Source: Sorghum bicolor (Eukaryota > Streptophyta > Magnoliopsida > Poales > Poaceae). Taken from it: a stretch of DNA of 64,000 nt. Below, piece after piece: positions 1 to 12,462 of the stretch. Under the pieces are notes generated by a model, which was given only the letters and a program-made list of their open reading frames with translations, did not search any database and was not told where the DNA came from. Position 1 is the first letter of the stretch, and every line of letters starts with the position of its first letter. The DNA lies in contig NC_012871.2 of assembly GCF_000003195.3 (NCBI RefSeq), forward strand, positions 16,932,658-16,996,657, written 5' to 3'. The position numbers and the translations under genes were made by a program.

Positions 1-1196
1 CGAATCCAATCGGAAGCGGCGCCAACACCTGGTGAGCATCTCGTTCATCAATACATCAAGAGACACACCACGGAAGCACAAGTTCTTGCATTGAGCAGAT
101 CAAAGGAGTGTGGCAATTACCGGGACGTGGGAGTCGCGGGCATTGCGCTTGGGGTCGGTGGCCGAGAAGACGGTGTAGACGAGCACGAAGGTGCCGATGA
201 TCTCGGCAGCGAGCCCTGTGCCGGTGGAGTACTCGGCACTGACCCCGTTGGCGCCGCCGCCGTAGCGCGCGTAGAATCCGCTCTGGAATCCCTTGACGAG
301 CGCGACGCCGCAGATGGCGCCGAGGCTCTGCGCGGCCATGTACAGGATCGCGCGCACCAGGGACACCTTGCGCGCCAAGAAGAGGCCGAAAGTGACGGCC
401 GGGTTGATGTGGCCACCGGAGATGCCGGCAGTGCAGTAGACGAGGATGAAGATCATGCCGCCGAACGCCCACGCGATGACAAGGATGCCCACGCCGCCGC
501 CGCACGCGGCGTCCCTGCCCGATGCCGACGCCTCCGTCTGCTGCTTGTACCCGATCACCGTGGCCACGGTGATGTACAGGAACAGCAGCGTCGCCACGAA
601 CTCGGCGATCACGGCGCGGTATAGGGACCATTTCCCGAGCTCGTCGATGTCCACCAGCGGCGCCGGCGGAGGGTCAGCGTAGTCAGGGGCGCCGCCGGCC
701 TCCAGAGTGGACACTGTTGATAATCCAAGCTTAATTTGCTCCGATCTCGATCCACTCCGGCTATAGATAGGAAACCTGCTGGACTCGATCTTACCCAAGT
801 GAAGTCCGTCTGTAAGCCCTGATGCATGCTGCGTCCATGCAAAGGCCTTCCGCCCTTCTAGCTGTGTAGACTTAGCAAGTAGTGGTGATCGCGCACGTTG
901 TGATCTCGTCCGTGGGATGGCGCGGACCTGTAGGAGTCCATGGCATGGCATGCGCACCGTAGTAGGATCATGGGCCATGGCGGCCATGTAATATTTGCCT
1001 ATTTAATCAGCAATATAAGTAGAAGAAAAGCTGTGACATTACAGCACCAAGCTTCCCGAGTTCATTTATCCAGTGTGATCGCGTGTGTTTGCGTGTGTTC
1101 GTGAGTGTTCACCAAACGATCGTCTTCCTCGTCTCCGGCGACTGGCGAAGGATCCCGGCGAGTGGAGACTACAGACACGTCCACTTCCTTCGCCAT
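1..1196 (-). pseudogene. PIP2: PIP2 aquaporin copy 1, disrupted by solo LTR (partial, 5' exons)
   Basis: Plasma-membrane intrinsic protein (water channel) gene, read on the minus strand; only its 5' part lies in the window. Exon 2 begins at 28 and runs off the left edge; intron 1 is 29-120 (GT at 120-119, AG before 28); exon 1 is 121-714, plus the first codons at 1174-1196. The ATG at 1196-1194 gives MAKEVDVS, then the frame enters a 459-bp insertion (715-1173) flanked by GACAC. Past the insertion, [18 protein letters not shown] and the whole first channel half continue, with the first NPA box ([10 protein letters not shown]), the KVSLVR loop B and the DSHVP loop D. Insertion plus duplicated target adds 464 bp, so the frame is lost: translation from the native ATG stops near 1062. 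A frame open from about 987 inside the LTR could still encode an N-terminally altered channel half. Otherwise close to the intact gene at 49130-50190; there is no other lesion in the visible part. Confidence 0.9.
715..1173 (+). mobile_element. Solo LTR inserted in PIP2 exon 1
   Basis: The insert begins TGTTGATAAT and ends GGAGACTACA (TG...CA, with TGT/ACA inverted ends) and is flanked by perfect 5-bp repeats GACAC at 710-714 and 1174-1178. This is the signature of LTR-retrotransposon integration followed by LTR-LTR recombination. The intact paralogue has uninterrupted sequence here, which confirms the boundaries. A TATA-like stretch (TATTTAATC, then ATATAAG) lies near 1000-1020 on the plus strand, so the LTR promoter would point away from the PIP2 frame. 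No coding domain is present. Copia or gypsy membership cannot be decided from the LTR alone. Confidence 0.88.
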
Positions 1197-3620
1197 TTGC
1201 TCTGCCCTTGACGAGCTGTGTCGCTGGAAGCTAGTTTTGCAACAGCTGCTTGAGAAGTTGCTAGTCCTTGCTGTGTTGTGGTTTTGGTGCTGGCATGAGT
1301 ACTTTGCTGGATACATCAAGCTATCCGGTTCAACCGCGCAATCAAAACGTATGGTTGGAATCGTTTCAAATTACCTCCCATCGCCTCTGCTATTTTTTTT
1401 CTTTATTTAATTCGTGGAAAGATAATAACGTTATTGTATAAGGTTTTTTTAAACCCTAACCCCTATCATCAGCGGCGACAGCTCCCTGTAACACGCTGGT
1501 GGGTTGAACCCTAAAAAGATTTAATAAAACTTAAGAAGAAAATTTTTATCTAACTAACTATAGTACTTGAATCATACAACCTTACTATGCTACTCAAAAT
1601 ATTATTTTTACAATTATAAATTTACCGTTTTACTCTTCATTAAAAAAAATACGAAAAAAAGAATTACCACTTCTTTATTTAGGGTCCTAATCCCCATAAT
1701 TTCGGAGGCGATGGGAGGCGATGTGACGTCTATGGCCCACCGACCATAGACACACCTATTGCCTCCCATCGCCTTGCTCTCATCGCCTCTTATCGTTTAT
1801 TATGTCTTGGGTCCGCTGACCATAGACACACCAATCGTTTCTCATCGTCTCTCCAACCATTGTAAAAATATTCTTACTCTGAATCCCTATAATTCTGCTT
1901 TTGGAATTTCAAACTTTTTTAGAATGCATATTGGTATTGCACTGTTTTCCCCTCTCCTTGTGTTTTGAAAAAAAAAATGTGAGGAGCACTTCCTTCCATT
2001 AAGCCGGAGAGAGTACACAAAAATCAAAGGCCAACCCACTCTTAATGAAATATATGTGCTTATTAGACAGCTTCGAGAGAAAATGCAAAGACTAATGCAG
2101 TTTAAATCGTTTTCACTAATTCAAGTATTCAACACATACGTTACACATGATTTTGTGAAAGAGTTTTAAAACAAAGCTAGATTCTAATTATATATATCAT
2201 GAATCATGTCGAGTACAACATCCAGTTACCCAGTGCTAAATAGGAGCATTCCATGGTCGAATATGTTGAATACAACCCTTATGTATTTCAGTTTGCGAAA
2301 AGGTATGTAACCTACTGGCTGCAAGAGACTTGATAGCACCCCAGATCAAGAGTTCGACTTCTCGTGGAAAGAGTATTCAGAGATTTAGTGGCTTTTATGC
2401 TTCAATGTTAAACGATGTTCTCATCGACAATGAGACATAGGGATAGGGTTTACATGCGTGTATTTTCTTTAGCTATTTAAGTATTGTTTTCTTTTTTATT
2501 TTGGTAATGCTAGATAAGGTTAGAGTACCCTGAACTAAGAGAAGAAAGGAAATTGCTAGTTCTTTGTAAACAAAGCCTCATGATCGATGATTGCTGGTAG
2601 TTGGTTAGGAGAGCCGGCCAACACCGACCTCAATCCTCACAGTGACATCATATATTCATCCATCTCCATCAGGCTCTCCTCGGGCCCACCACCAGCTCCT
2701 TTTCGGCTCATCCCGTGGTCAGGGAGGCCAGGGCAGGCTCACTAATTGATGACACCCTCCCCAATCGTGATGGAATAAAATTAGGTCACCACATCGCAGA
2801 GTTGATAATTAAGCAAAATCAAAGAAAAGCTATAAGCCATGCTTACAACCCGGTGGATAACAGGCACCACAAAGTTTTCGGTTCGTTCGCGTGCCTCACC
2901 TTTACTGGTCAAGCTCTGTTGGCCAGCTTATCTGAAACTGTATTTTTTTTTGGAGTATTTTCTCTGGTCGTACATAAATGACGTTTCGGAGTTTTCTCAG
3001 TTCAACCACGTTAAACTTTATTTGCTACTTTTAATATCTTGAGTATGGATATAAAAACCAATAATTCTAGTTTTTTTTGTCTTGAATCTAGTTTTTGTAA
3101 AAGTATACTCTAGAAAAAAAACATTTTGTAATAACAAGGAGTATTTAGTATATATAGAATTAGAAGAACACCTTATACCCATTGTGAAGTGTGGCTTCAT
3201 GTATTACATTTGGTACATATCTTAGTCTAGCTATATTTATCTTTTATAATTAGTTACCAGCCCATTAGAAGCATGTAGTTGTTGTGAAGTGGACTTATAT
3301 AACACACGTGGAGAGTTGCAGTTGGTGAGTTTAGCACCATCTTAAAAGTTTACGAGGACAAAGCCAGCTTACAATCCTTATTGTTCCAAACGTAACACCT
3401 TTGGCATCTGGGTTAATCCTTTTATATATGTATGCAGAAACTATTACACATGTGTGGCTAGACCATGTAAGTATTTTTTAGACACGAGTATTACAACCCT
3501 GTTCCATTCATAAGCAATGCACTTCTAGAAATACTCAATATATATGTTTTGTTTTACATGGGGTGCTACAGCTTGGTATGTTCTGTCCATAAAGTAATGC
3601 ACCCCTAGAAGAACTCACTA
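1197..3620. other. Intergenic / upstream region of PIP2 copy 1
   Basis: AT-rich, with no gene seen. The block around 2690-2860 (CGGCTCATCC-GTGG, ATTAGGTCAC, AAAGAAAAGCT) resembles 52030-52150 upstream of PIP2 copy 2, so the duplicated unit included upstream DNA. The LINE target GAACTCACTA is at 3611-3620. Confidence 0.6.
1707..1832. repeat. Small inverted and direct repeat cluster
   Basis: GGCGATGGGAGG (1707-1718) is perfectly inverted at 1762-1773. GACCATAGACACACC occurs twice in direct orientation, at 1742-1756 and 1818-1832. Possibly the remnant of a small foldback or MITE; no target duplication could be defined. Confidence 0.6.
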
Positions 3621-3785
3621 TTTTTTTTGAAAAATCTGGAGGAGCCGGGGCTCCTACAGTTTAATTATTATATTAGGAAAAAAGTTGCAAAGTTACAAAG
3701 CAATTACAAAAGTCGGGTAAAAAAAGAGGCCCACAAAAAAGAGGTGGGCATTAAGGGACAAAGAAAGAAATGAAAAAAATCTGCA

Positions 3786-6700
3786 TTAAGCAGCTAACAA
3801 GGCTAGAGTTTGCTTCCATGAGTTATAACTGTCATGCTGGTCCTGTCTCAATCTATAATGGAGCAGGTTGATCTCCTTGAAGAACATTCTGATGTAGTCT
3901 TCTCGATTTGAGCCAATTCTTCTGAAAATCAGCTCGTTTCTTGCCATCCAAATAGTCCAACACATCAATATTGTGGCCTCCATGAAGAAGGGGGATCTGA
4001 GTTGAGCTTTGATTGCTATGGAGAAACTTGGGAAGCTGGCTGGCGCAGGGATGTCTATGCCAATTATGTTCCAGCACATTCTTGCAAAGTCACAATCTAT
4101 GAATAGGTGTTGTGCTGTTTCTTCAGTTATGAAGCTGGAGAGGGGGCAATGGTAGGAGTTGAGATCCATGCCTTTTCTTCTCAGTATATTTTTTGTGCTC
4201 AGCCTGTCTTTTACCAAGAGCCAAAAGAAAACCCTGTGCTTCGGTTGTAATCTATTTTTCCAGATCCATTTATAAACTGGATGGTCATCATGCTGTCCTA
4301 CCAACCTTTTATATATCTTCTGTGTGCAGTAGGGGTCAGATCCTGCGGTGATAGTCCATTTATCTGATTCATTACTCAGGGCTCGAGTCTGTACTAAGTT
4401 TTGTACCTCTTGAAGTTGAGTGAAGGCTTCCTCTAAAAGTGGTAATTGAAATAGTTCTGCTATTTCTGGGTGACTTTTTGTTTTGAGAGCGCTTGTCTGC
4501 TTATTTTTCGCAAAGGAAAAGAGTTCAGGGTAGCTTTCAGCCAAGGGTGTATTATTCCAGTCATCAAGCCAGAAGAGTATGGTGTCACCCTTATTGAGCA
4601 CAGGTTTGAAGATTTCCTTGAATTTTGGCAGGAGTTTTAGAATGTCTCTCCACCAAAATGACCCTTTTCTGATATTGCTCGGCAGTTTGTTGTTGGGGTA
4701 GAGTTTCTCCCAAATCAGATTTACCCAAGGGATGTCCTATTTGTTGAAGAATTTGTGCAAGTTTTTGATGATTAGGGCTTTATTCTGTTGTTCCAGGTCA
4801 ATGACTCCCATTCCATTTTCCACTTTTGGTATACAGACCATTTTCCAAGCTGCTTTTGGGGTACCTTTCTCATTGATAGTTGAGCCTCTCCATAGGCAAT
4901 GCTTCCTGTATTTATCTATTTGTTTGATCACTGATTTTGGGAGTATGATGGAGCACATAAAGAAAGTTGGGAGAGCAGAAAAGACTGCGTTCACCATCTG
5001 TAACCTACCAGCCTGATTCAGAAAGGGTGAGACAAAAGCTAGCCCTTTTCTCACACTTGTTGACCATTGGCATGAAGTCTTGCGTCCTCGGTCTTGATAT
5101 GCATAGGGGAAGCCCAAGGTATGTGAAAGGTAGCCTCCCAATTGAGCAACCTAGTGTTCTAGCAAGGATCTGAATTTTGTCATCAGTTACATTGATGGGA
5201 ACAATCATGGACATGCTAAAGTTGACTTTCAGTCCTGTTGATAGGGAGAAGCTGTTTAGCAGTGATTTTAGGAAGAAAAGTTGTCTGGGGTCCCCTTCAG
5301 CAATTATGAGCGTGTCATCAGCATATTGAATTATTGGGAAGTCTTGTGTGCTACTCGTTGGTATGGGTAGGTTTAGCAAACCCATTGATTTCCCTTGTTA
5401 ACTAGAGTTTGAAGAAAGTCAGCAGCCATGACAAAAAGGAGGGGTGAAAGTGGATCGCCTTGCCTGACACCTCTTCTGCAGTGGAAGGTTTTACCAGGGG
5501 TTCCATTTAAGAGCACAGCTGAGGTCCCGGAGCTGAAAATATCCTCCATCCATTTGATCCATTTCTCACCAAATCCTTTGGCCTTCATGATGTTGATCAT
5601 TGCCTGATGCTCGATTTTATCAATAGCTTTTTCAAAGTCTAGCTTGATAATGACAATCTCTTTTTTTGAATGGTGGCAGAGATGGATGTACTCATAAGCC
5701 CAAGCAATGCAGTCATGTATTGTCCTTTTCCTAATGAAGCCATACTGGTTTTTGTGGATGAACTGTGTTATTAAGGGTTGAAGTCTATTGGCAAGTAATT
5801 TAGTTATGAGCTTCACTGAGCTATTCAGCAAGGAGATGGGTCTAAAGTCATTGATCTTTCTGGCACCTTCAGTCTTTGGGATTAGTGTGATATAAGAAGA
5901 ATTGATGCTTCTTAGGCAAACAACATGATTGTAGAAACTATTGCAAAGCTCATAGAAGTCCATCTTGATGGTTGGCCAACACTTCTTTAAGAATTCATTG
6001 CTGAACCCATCAGGCCCGGGAGACTTGCCATTTGGTAGAGATTAAATTATTCCATCAATTTCCCATTGTTGAAAGGGTAGCTCAAGACTTCGTAGCTCGG
6101 TGCTTCTTTGGATGAGGAGTGCAGGATTGATTTGGAAGTCAGTGAACTCCATGACTCCCAGTCTTTCTTTGAATTCCTCCCAAATTATTTTCTCTTTTTC
6201 CTTGTGCTCAGTGACGATGCTTCCCTCAGCTGACTGCAACTCAGTAATGAGACTTTTCCTATATTTAATGGTGGCATTGCTGTGGAAGAACTTTGTACCA
6301 GCATCACCCATTTTGACCCATTTTATACTCCCTCTTTGTCTCCAGTAAATTTTTTGTTGTCTTAGAAGAAGGGTAAGATGCTCTTTTAAGATTTCCCTGA
6401 AGTTCCACTCTTCCAGGCTTAGGTCTCTGGAATCCTCAAAAGTTTCTATCAGTTGAAGGATAGTTCTAGTGTTGGCAATTGTAGTGTGCAAACCAACTTT
6501 GGAGGCTTGCCACTCTCTGATTCTTTTCCTTAGTATTTTGAGCTTGGCTGTGATTATTTTAGCTTTATCTATCTGATTTACAGGTGTTGTCCAAGCTGAA
6601 TTGAGAATTGGAGAGAACTGTTCATCAATGATCTAGTAGTTTTCAAATCTGAAGATTTTGGCTCTAGGCACATTTGTGGAGATGTTGATCACACATGGGA

Positions 6701-7412
6701 CGTGATCAGATGGAGTCATGTCAAGTGCTGTCACAGTTGTGTTGGGGTAGCTTGAAGTCCAGCTAGCTCAAGAAAACACCCAGTCTAGCTTTTCTAGGAG
6801 GGGAGAGGGTTGCATGTTGGACCATGTGTATCTTCTTCCCTACAGAGGTATTTCTACGAGGCCAAGGTTGCTGATGGCTTCATTGAACCTCATTATCTCA
6901 CTGACGTTTCCCCCTGGTTTATTTCTGTCATCTAGGCTTCTTATTAGATTAAAGTCACCCATGAGAAGCCAGTCCACATTCTCTGGCATTTCAACGTTCT
7001 TGATCCATTCCATAAACTGAGTTTTCCCATCTGTGGTGTAGGGGCCATATACACCAATTAGAACCCAGATGGCATTGTTCACCAGCGAACAGAATTGAAT
7101 TGAGAGCCCAAATTCGTTGCTAAAAATCTTGCTCCCCAGAAACATTCTACTTTTCCATGTTACAAGAATCCCCCCCGAGGCTCCAACCGAGGGAAGGAAA
7201 TCAAAAGCATCGAACGCAGTTGGGCATATTTTTTTAATGAAGGCTAAGTCAAAATCATCTTTTTTCATTTCTTGGAGGCATACAATGTCGCAGTTTGAAA
7301 GGGTGATTTTGTTTCTAACTGCATCCCATTTCCTTTCTGAATTGATCCCTCTCACATTCCAACATAAGACCTTCCAAATTCTATTATGAGACTGATTCAT
7401 TGGAAACTGCAT
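3786..7412 (-). pseudogene. LINE ORF2 (endonuclease / reverse transcriptase), inactivated
   Basis: Degenerate ORF2 reading from about 7412 down to 3786. Domains in order: APE-type endonuclease (about 7400-6840; CWNVRGIN, LQEMK, LLMGDFNLI); connector (6491-6042); reverse transcriptase (5963-4737) with [37 protein letters not shown] and the catalytic YADD in QYADDTLII near 5320; then a C-terminal zf-RVT region (4601-3786) with KWIWKNRLQPKHRVFFW and Cys/His ligands. Broken by several in-frame stops (just after the endonuclease piece, in the connector, near 6040 and at 4737) and at least two frameshifts (near 5380 and 5140-5005). Residue patterns match plant L1 ORF2. It cannot make an active protein as read. 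Confidence 0.9.
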
Positions 7413-7637
7413 AAGAGTTCAGCAGAAGGTTCTTCAGCTGTAGGCTGATACCATTACAATTGACATAAAAAAGTATTAACTGCCCAATGTCATCACAAAC
7501 TGATACAGATAGACCCCAAGATTTAACAATCTTACTAAAACAGACAGACTGCCCGCCATCAGTCCCTTCCCTTGATAAAATTACTAAACAAAAGACATGC
7601 AACACAAGCTGCAGAGCTACATCTTCCTGCGTACTTA

Positions 7638-9595
7638 TCATTCTTCCTGTTCCATGCTCATAGGATCCTGGCCTCCATTAGCAGCTTCAGGATCATCATT
7701 CTCATGCTCAACTGGAGGGGTTGTAGGAGCTTGGCCAGCTTGCACAGTATCTTCAGGATCAACGTTCTCTTCATGCTCAGCTGGAAGTGTTGTAGGAGCT
7801 AGGCCAGTTTGCACAATTCTAGCCCTAGCCACTGGGTACTGCCTTCTCTTTCTTTCCTGCAAAATATCATTGCTGACATCAGATTCATCCATGTTACAAA
7901 ATTCAACTGCCAGCTTTCTGATGGTTTCTTTCTTCAATGTTAGTGGTTTGATTTGACAAGCGAGACAGTTCTTCTTTTTGCAACTTTCTGGTTTGAAGCT
8001 GAGGTTTGTATTTTTGAGTCTAGGGCTTCTTCTTACCTCTGATTCGACGTGAATTGTCATTCTTTTCTGGCCCCTTTTCTTTGGTGGCATTACCCTTGTC
8101 GTCCCATCCTCTTCCTCCTGGTTCTCATTTTCAGCATCTGAGGAGCAGGTAAGGTTAAAATCTGGGCAAGTATCAGTTATTGAAAGCTTGATTGTGTCAA
8201 ATGAATCATTGTCAAGTGAGGAAGCAATGCCTATTAGCAGCAGGGATTTTGTCCAGTAGAAACTGTTCTGCTTTAGCAATTGAGTAATGAAAAAAGTGGC
8301 CCAACTTATGGGAATAGAGACATGGGGATTTGCTGTATTACCTGAGGAAAAGATCCTATTATACAGTCTTGTTGCCTCTTTATTGACTGTCTGTGACCAA
8401 GCTGCACCATTATCTTCTGATTTGACCCTTGCCATGTCAATCTGCCCAAGTTCATTGTTGATGAAATTATCAGCCACCATTGCTTGTAACACTTCATGTT
8501 CTTCTGGTATGATGACATTGTTTTGGGCTTGCATTGTGTCATTCTGATTGGGTTGCGATTCAATGATCTTGGCTACTTCTTGCTAGTGGGCTTTAAGTTG
8601 GGCTGCAAGGTCTCGGGCCTCCACTAGTTGCTGGCCCATTTGCTTTGCTGGTTGGGCCATCAACTCTTGTTGGGACTGGACCATCAACTCTTGCTGGGAC
8701 TGCCCAGGGCCCAACACCAGCAGAGTCCCATGTTGGGCTTCCTCTCCTTGTGAAGCCATTTTCTCGATAGTTTTGGCAGCCTGGTTTTCTTCAAGTGGCT
8801 GACTTGGCCCAATGTCTAGTTCCCTTCCAAACAACTTTATAGATGGCCTAATGCTGAGAGCTCCTAGAGTTATCTGCATGTTCCCGCCCAAATTGCTGGT
8901 GTCCACTGTGTCTTGGCTTCTCCTTACTTCCTCTAAGACATGATTTGCACTATTATCAGCTGAGACCAGTTGATCTTGGGAGAACTCATCCACCAGGAAA
9001 TTGATTGGTGAGTGATGTTGCCCCTCTAAGTAAGGATTCTGGTCTTCAGGCAGCAAATTCAGGTCAAGGTTGCCTCCTGCTTGAGCCTCTCTATCAACAC
9101 TTGCTTCTTGAGAGATTGGAACTAGGTTAAGCTGAAAATCCTCCCCCTGCTCCGGCAGAAGGTGTCTGGTACGTTCTCCAAACCCAAGGGGGTCATTTTC
9201 GACGGGATTGATGATCACAGGTTCCAGATCATGATTTGCTGCCACTATACCTGCCTGTTCACCTTGCACACCCTCTAGAACTCCCTCAGCATCACTTTTA
9301 GCATCTTCAGGTTCCACCTCTGCTTCTGCCATTCCCTGGCCAGTGATTGGAGCAGCTTCTCCTTCATCCCCTACTGCATCCTGAGCTGGCTCTGGCCAAG
9401 GTTCCCAATCCCCTTGCCCAATGACTGGGTTGCCAGCCCCATGGGCAGGCTGCCCTAGGCCAATGAAATCAAAGGGCATAGGTTGCAGAAGAATATTGTT
9501 TTCAGGGATAGGGTCTTGGGGTGGTGGGATTTCGTGGGGTTCTTTGTGCCTGAGCAACTCACACTGAATTGTGAAGCTTTCTCCTCCCACAGTGT
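7638..9595 (-). pseudogene. LINE ORF1, 3' half
   Basis: C-terminal half of the LINE ORF1 (nucleic-acid-binding) frame. It is continuous from the solo-LTR junction at 9595 (VGGESFTIQCELLRHKE) to the stop at 7638, interrupted by one TAG at 8583-8585, after which the same frame continues. The first part is acidic and rich in Pro, Gln and Glu, with a short repeated QQELM motif. The second half holds a basic stretch (PPKKRGQK), RRSPRLK, and a Cys-containing CKKKNCLACQIKPL segment. It joins in frame with 28139-29997 when the insertion is ignored. These long open stretches could be mistaken for a host gene, but position and orientation fit ORF1 upstream of ORF2. Confidence 0.82.
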
Positions 9596-9633
9596 TGAAA
9601 GCCCTAGTTTGGTTTTGGATAATTGATGAAACC

Positions 9634-11807
9634 TGTTGATATTTGGTAACGCAATAAGGAAATGATCCGCAAGCGCACGGATATCGGTGAGCATTTCACC
9701 CGAGAGGTTATCCAGAGTTATCGTATTTATATTTTTACTACTGGGAGAAAGGGTGCATCTGACTAACCAAATCTATTGCTACTATCCCTTTAGGCTACAA
9801 AGAATGTTTCTCGATGTGAGTGATGTATAGAGAAGACTGCAACTGTAGTCTCATTCTAACCTTGGTAAGGATGATCTACTATTCTATTGGGAAAGCTTAC
9901 GGAATCTAGACACCACAAAGGATGTTCGACCCGCACCTATAAACCCTACCCTTCCTGCTAACGAGATATGGGCTTCAAAGGTAACTCGGAAATGTCACGT
10001 TCCTCGCTACTACCATGGTCCAGCTAGTCAGGGGATATCTATGAGTACCCTAGCCTAAACACCACGTTTACGCTAGCAATGATTACTCTAATACTCAACC
10101 AGAGCCGGCCCTATGGGAGGGGCAGCAGGTGCGCCGGCCATGGGACCTTGCGGCTTGGGGGCCTAACAGAATATGTAGTATATTACTAGTATATCTCTAT
10201 TCTCTGTATATATGTATTAAGTTACAGGTAACGAGCGGCCGCAACGCCTGTCGCGAAGAGCCGGAGACACGGACTTGCAGTGTCTCGCCAAATTCCCGAT
10301 CGACGGCACTGCGCGCAGACGTAGGCACGCACCACGCAACCATTGCTCTGGCCGCAGACCTGCAGTCATCGAGGCCTCGAGGGACTTCAAACAAATCAGC
10401 CAATCAGGCAATCACCAATCATATCTTTTTTGAATATTGATTTGATTCAGTTTCATATTTTCAGTTTATATGATCATGTCAAATTTTATATACCCTAGGT
10501 TTTTTTCTTGTTCAATTTTTGTCTATTACTTTGGACACGTACTCATGTAGTCATATTTTTATTTTAATTTATGTCAAGTGTTAGAATTTGAGAATGTTAC
10601 CTAAAAAATATGAGTCGGGGGCTGCGAAGAAGAACAGTTTCGGCAGTCACAACAATGAACCTTATAGATGCACCTGAAAATCAAGAAGAGAAGAAAGGTT
10701 AAATTGTTTGGCTATGTGCACCATCGAAAGGGATATCTTGGACACTATTGATCTTAATACCGTTCTCGATGATTTTGCATCAAGAAATGCCCGAAGAAAT
10801 ATATTTGTATAAAAAGCATTGAATATGACGGAATTCTGTTTTTTCTCAAGGTAATCATATTAGTCCATATTGCTTTTTAATCTACATTGTATCTCGCTAT
10901 TGATAATTATCAGACATATTAATTTTAAATATATATTATATTGATTTTCCTCTACAAACATAATTAGCCTATATATTATAGACTAGAGAGGCCATCGCGA
11001 CGAGCTCGCCAGAGGGCCCTTGAAGGGCCGGCGCTGTACTCAACCGGAAGAGGATTAAAGTAAACTCATAAACCAAAGAACAATAAAACAAGAACTTACT
11101 AGAATTAGAAGTCGAATTACTGAAGAATCTTAGGAGCAAGCCTCGGGTTAGAAGACTTGATCCCGTAGGTACAACCTCGGAGTAGACACCGACAGGTCGG
11201 CCTTCCTCCGATCTACACCTCCACTCTATATCTCTCAATCTAGTAGAAACTAGAAGATCTATTTCTACTCACATTGGATGCTAAGCCTAAAATAAATTTT
11301 ATTTAGAGGAGAGGTATTCCTTCGAGGGCTCCTCTCAACTCTATGAAAAACTTGTTCTCCTCTAGGGGCCAGGGGCCTTGCTTATATAGTTCTCCTCCTT
11401 TGTGCGTTTTTGGTCCAGCAGGCGATGTGGTACTATGTTATCCTTGATCCTTTAGGTCGGTGGAACGTCGTGTGCGAAGAGAGTCCTGATTGGCATCCAA
11501 CAGAGGGCGGGCGCCCAGGTCCTCAGGGCAGGCGCCCTAGGCCTGGCCCCTTTCGGCCTCTGCTTTCTTCCTGTGGCTTCTGGAGTCTTCTAGATGGTAG
11601 AAAATTGCGCGGTGTGTTGATATCTCTATGTAATCCCGACATGTGGGTCTTTCTTCCGTATTTCCTGATAACCCCCTGCAGAAATAGACAAACACCAAAA
11701 CTCGTGGAATTCTGTCAGATAAAACCCTAAGTCTGGGTATTGGTTGTATTTGGATCCTTTTCTTTATTTATTTGATGATTATATTTGGTACTTATGGACC
11801 GTCAACA
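9634..11807 (-). repeat. Element A, 3' LTR (contains hAT)
   Basis: Matches 17387-18587 on both sides of the hAT insertion. Without the hAT and its duplicated 8 bp it is about 1229 bp, against 1201 bp for the 5' LTR. The difference comes from small indels, including an extra GC-rich block near 11510-11545. Confidence 0.92.
10100..11036. mobile_element. Non-autonomous hAT element
   Basis: A 937-bp insertion whose ends CAGAGCCGGCCCT and AGGGCCGGCGCTG form 13-bp inverted repeats with one mismatch. It is flanked by 8-bp duplications TACTCAAC (10092-10099 and 11037-11044). The other LTR of element A lacks it, which proves the boundaries. Eight-bp duplications and CAG-GCCGGCC termini are typical of the hAT superfamily. 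No transposase frame was recognised. Confidence 0.92.
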
Positions 11808-12381
11808 ACTCCCCCAAGCTTACCTCTTGCTCGTCCCTGAGCAAGGATGAACTCAAGAGTTTCTTTCACTATGGGGCTTGTAACCGTCACTTGTGTCTTG
11901 CAGATTTTCAAATAAAACTCAGAGATTCCTTATATGATTCTCTCAAATCTCTCTTTTGTGGTATTTCTGGATCCTTACCAAGGCAGTAATGGTATATGCC
12001 TTCTCTCAAAGTATGTGGTATTTTTGGTATAATGCATAGTGATATTACCTTCTCTCTCACCCTACTCTAATAAGGTTTTGATATCTGGAGCTCATAGGTG
12101 GAAGACAGCTAATACATACTTACAAGACATTTATTGCATAGTCAAACCATGGATCCAGAGAAACAAGTCAATAAGTCAAATCAAGATGTGCATGTGTGGC
12201 GAATGAATAGTGTATGGTGATGATGGTGATAACAATGGTGAAAGTATAATTCTACTTTTGCTTTTTTAAAGGGATAGATACCTGTTCTTGCACTTTGAAG
12301 CTTTTTGAGAAGAATGAGATCCTCTATATTTTCTTTTTCTTTCCTCTCAGGTGGGTATCTTGTACCCCTAATTCTACTGTC

Positions 12382-12462
12382 GGACACTTGTCCATTATTA
12401 CCTCTCATCTCACTTTTTCTTTTCTTCGAGGTTCCGAGCACTTGCCACTTTTTATTTCCTCG
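12382..12462 (-). other. Conserved hairpin pair in element A
   Basis: On the minus strand, CGAGG...CCTCG (12427-12462) encloses GGCAAGTGCT, followed by GGACAAGTGTCC (12382-12393). The same arrangement occurs in B (24181-24261) and D (33831-33977). The inner stem of A is weaker (a G-U type pair), but the outer stem is kept. Function unknown. Confidence 0.7.

Noticed and set aside
91..624. Long plus-strand ORF opposite PIP2 copy 1 (similar one at 49429-50265)
   Set aside because: Antisense shadow of the GC-rich PIP2 exon 1; both copies show it because the coding strand is conserved.
100..987. 295-aa frame as an intact PIP2 gene
   Set aside because: Its first third is read from the inserted solo LTR; the native start is at 1196 and out of frame.
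8583..9590. 335-aa acidic Pro/Gln-rich frame as a host gene
   Set aside because: It continues in frame with LINE ORF1 on the far side of the solo LTR and lies just upstream of ORF2.
10129..10440. 103-aa ORF inside the hAT element as transposase
   Set aside because: No hAT transposase motif, and the frame is short with an opposing ORF on the other strand.
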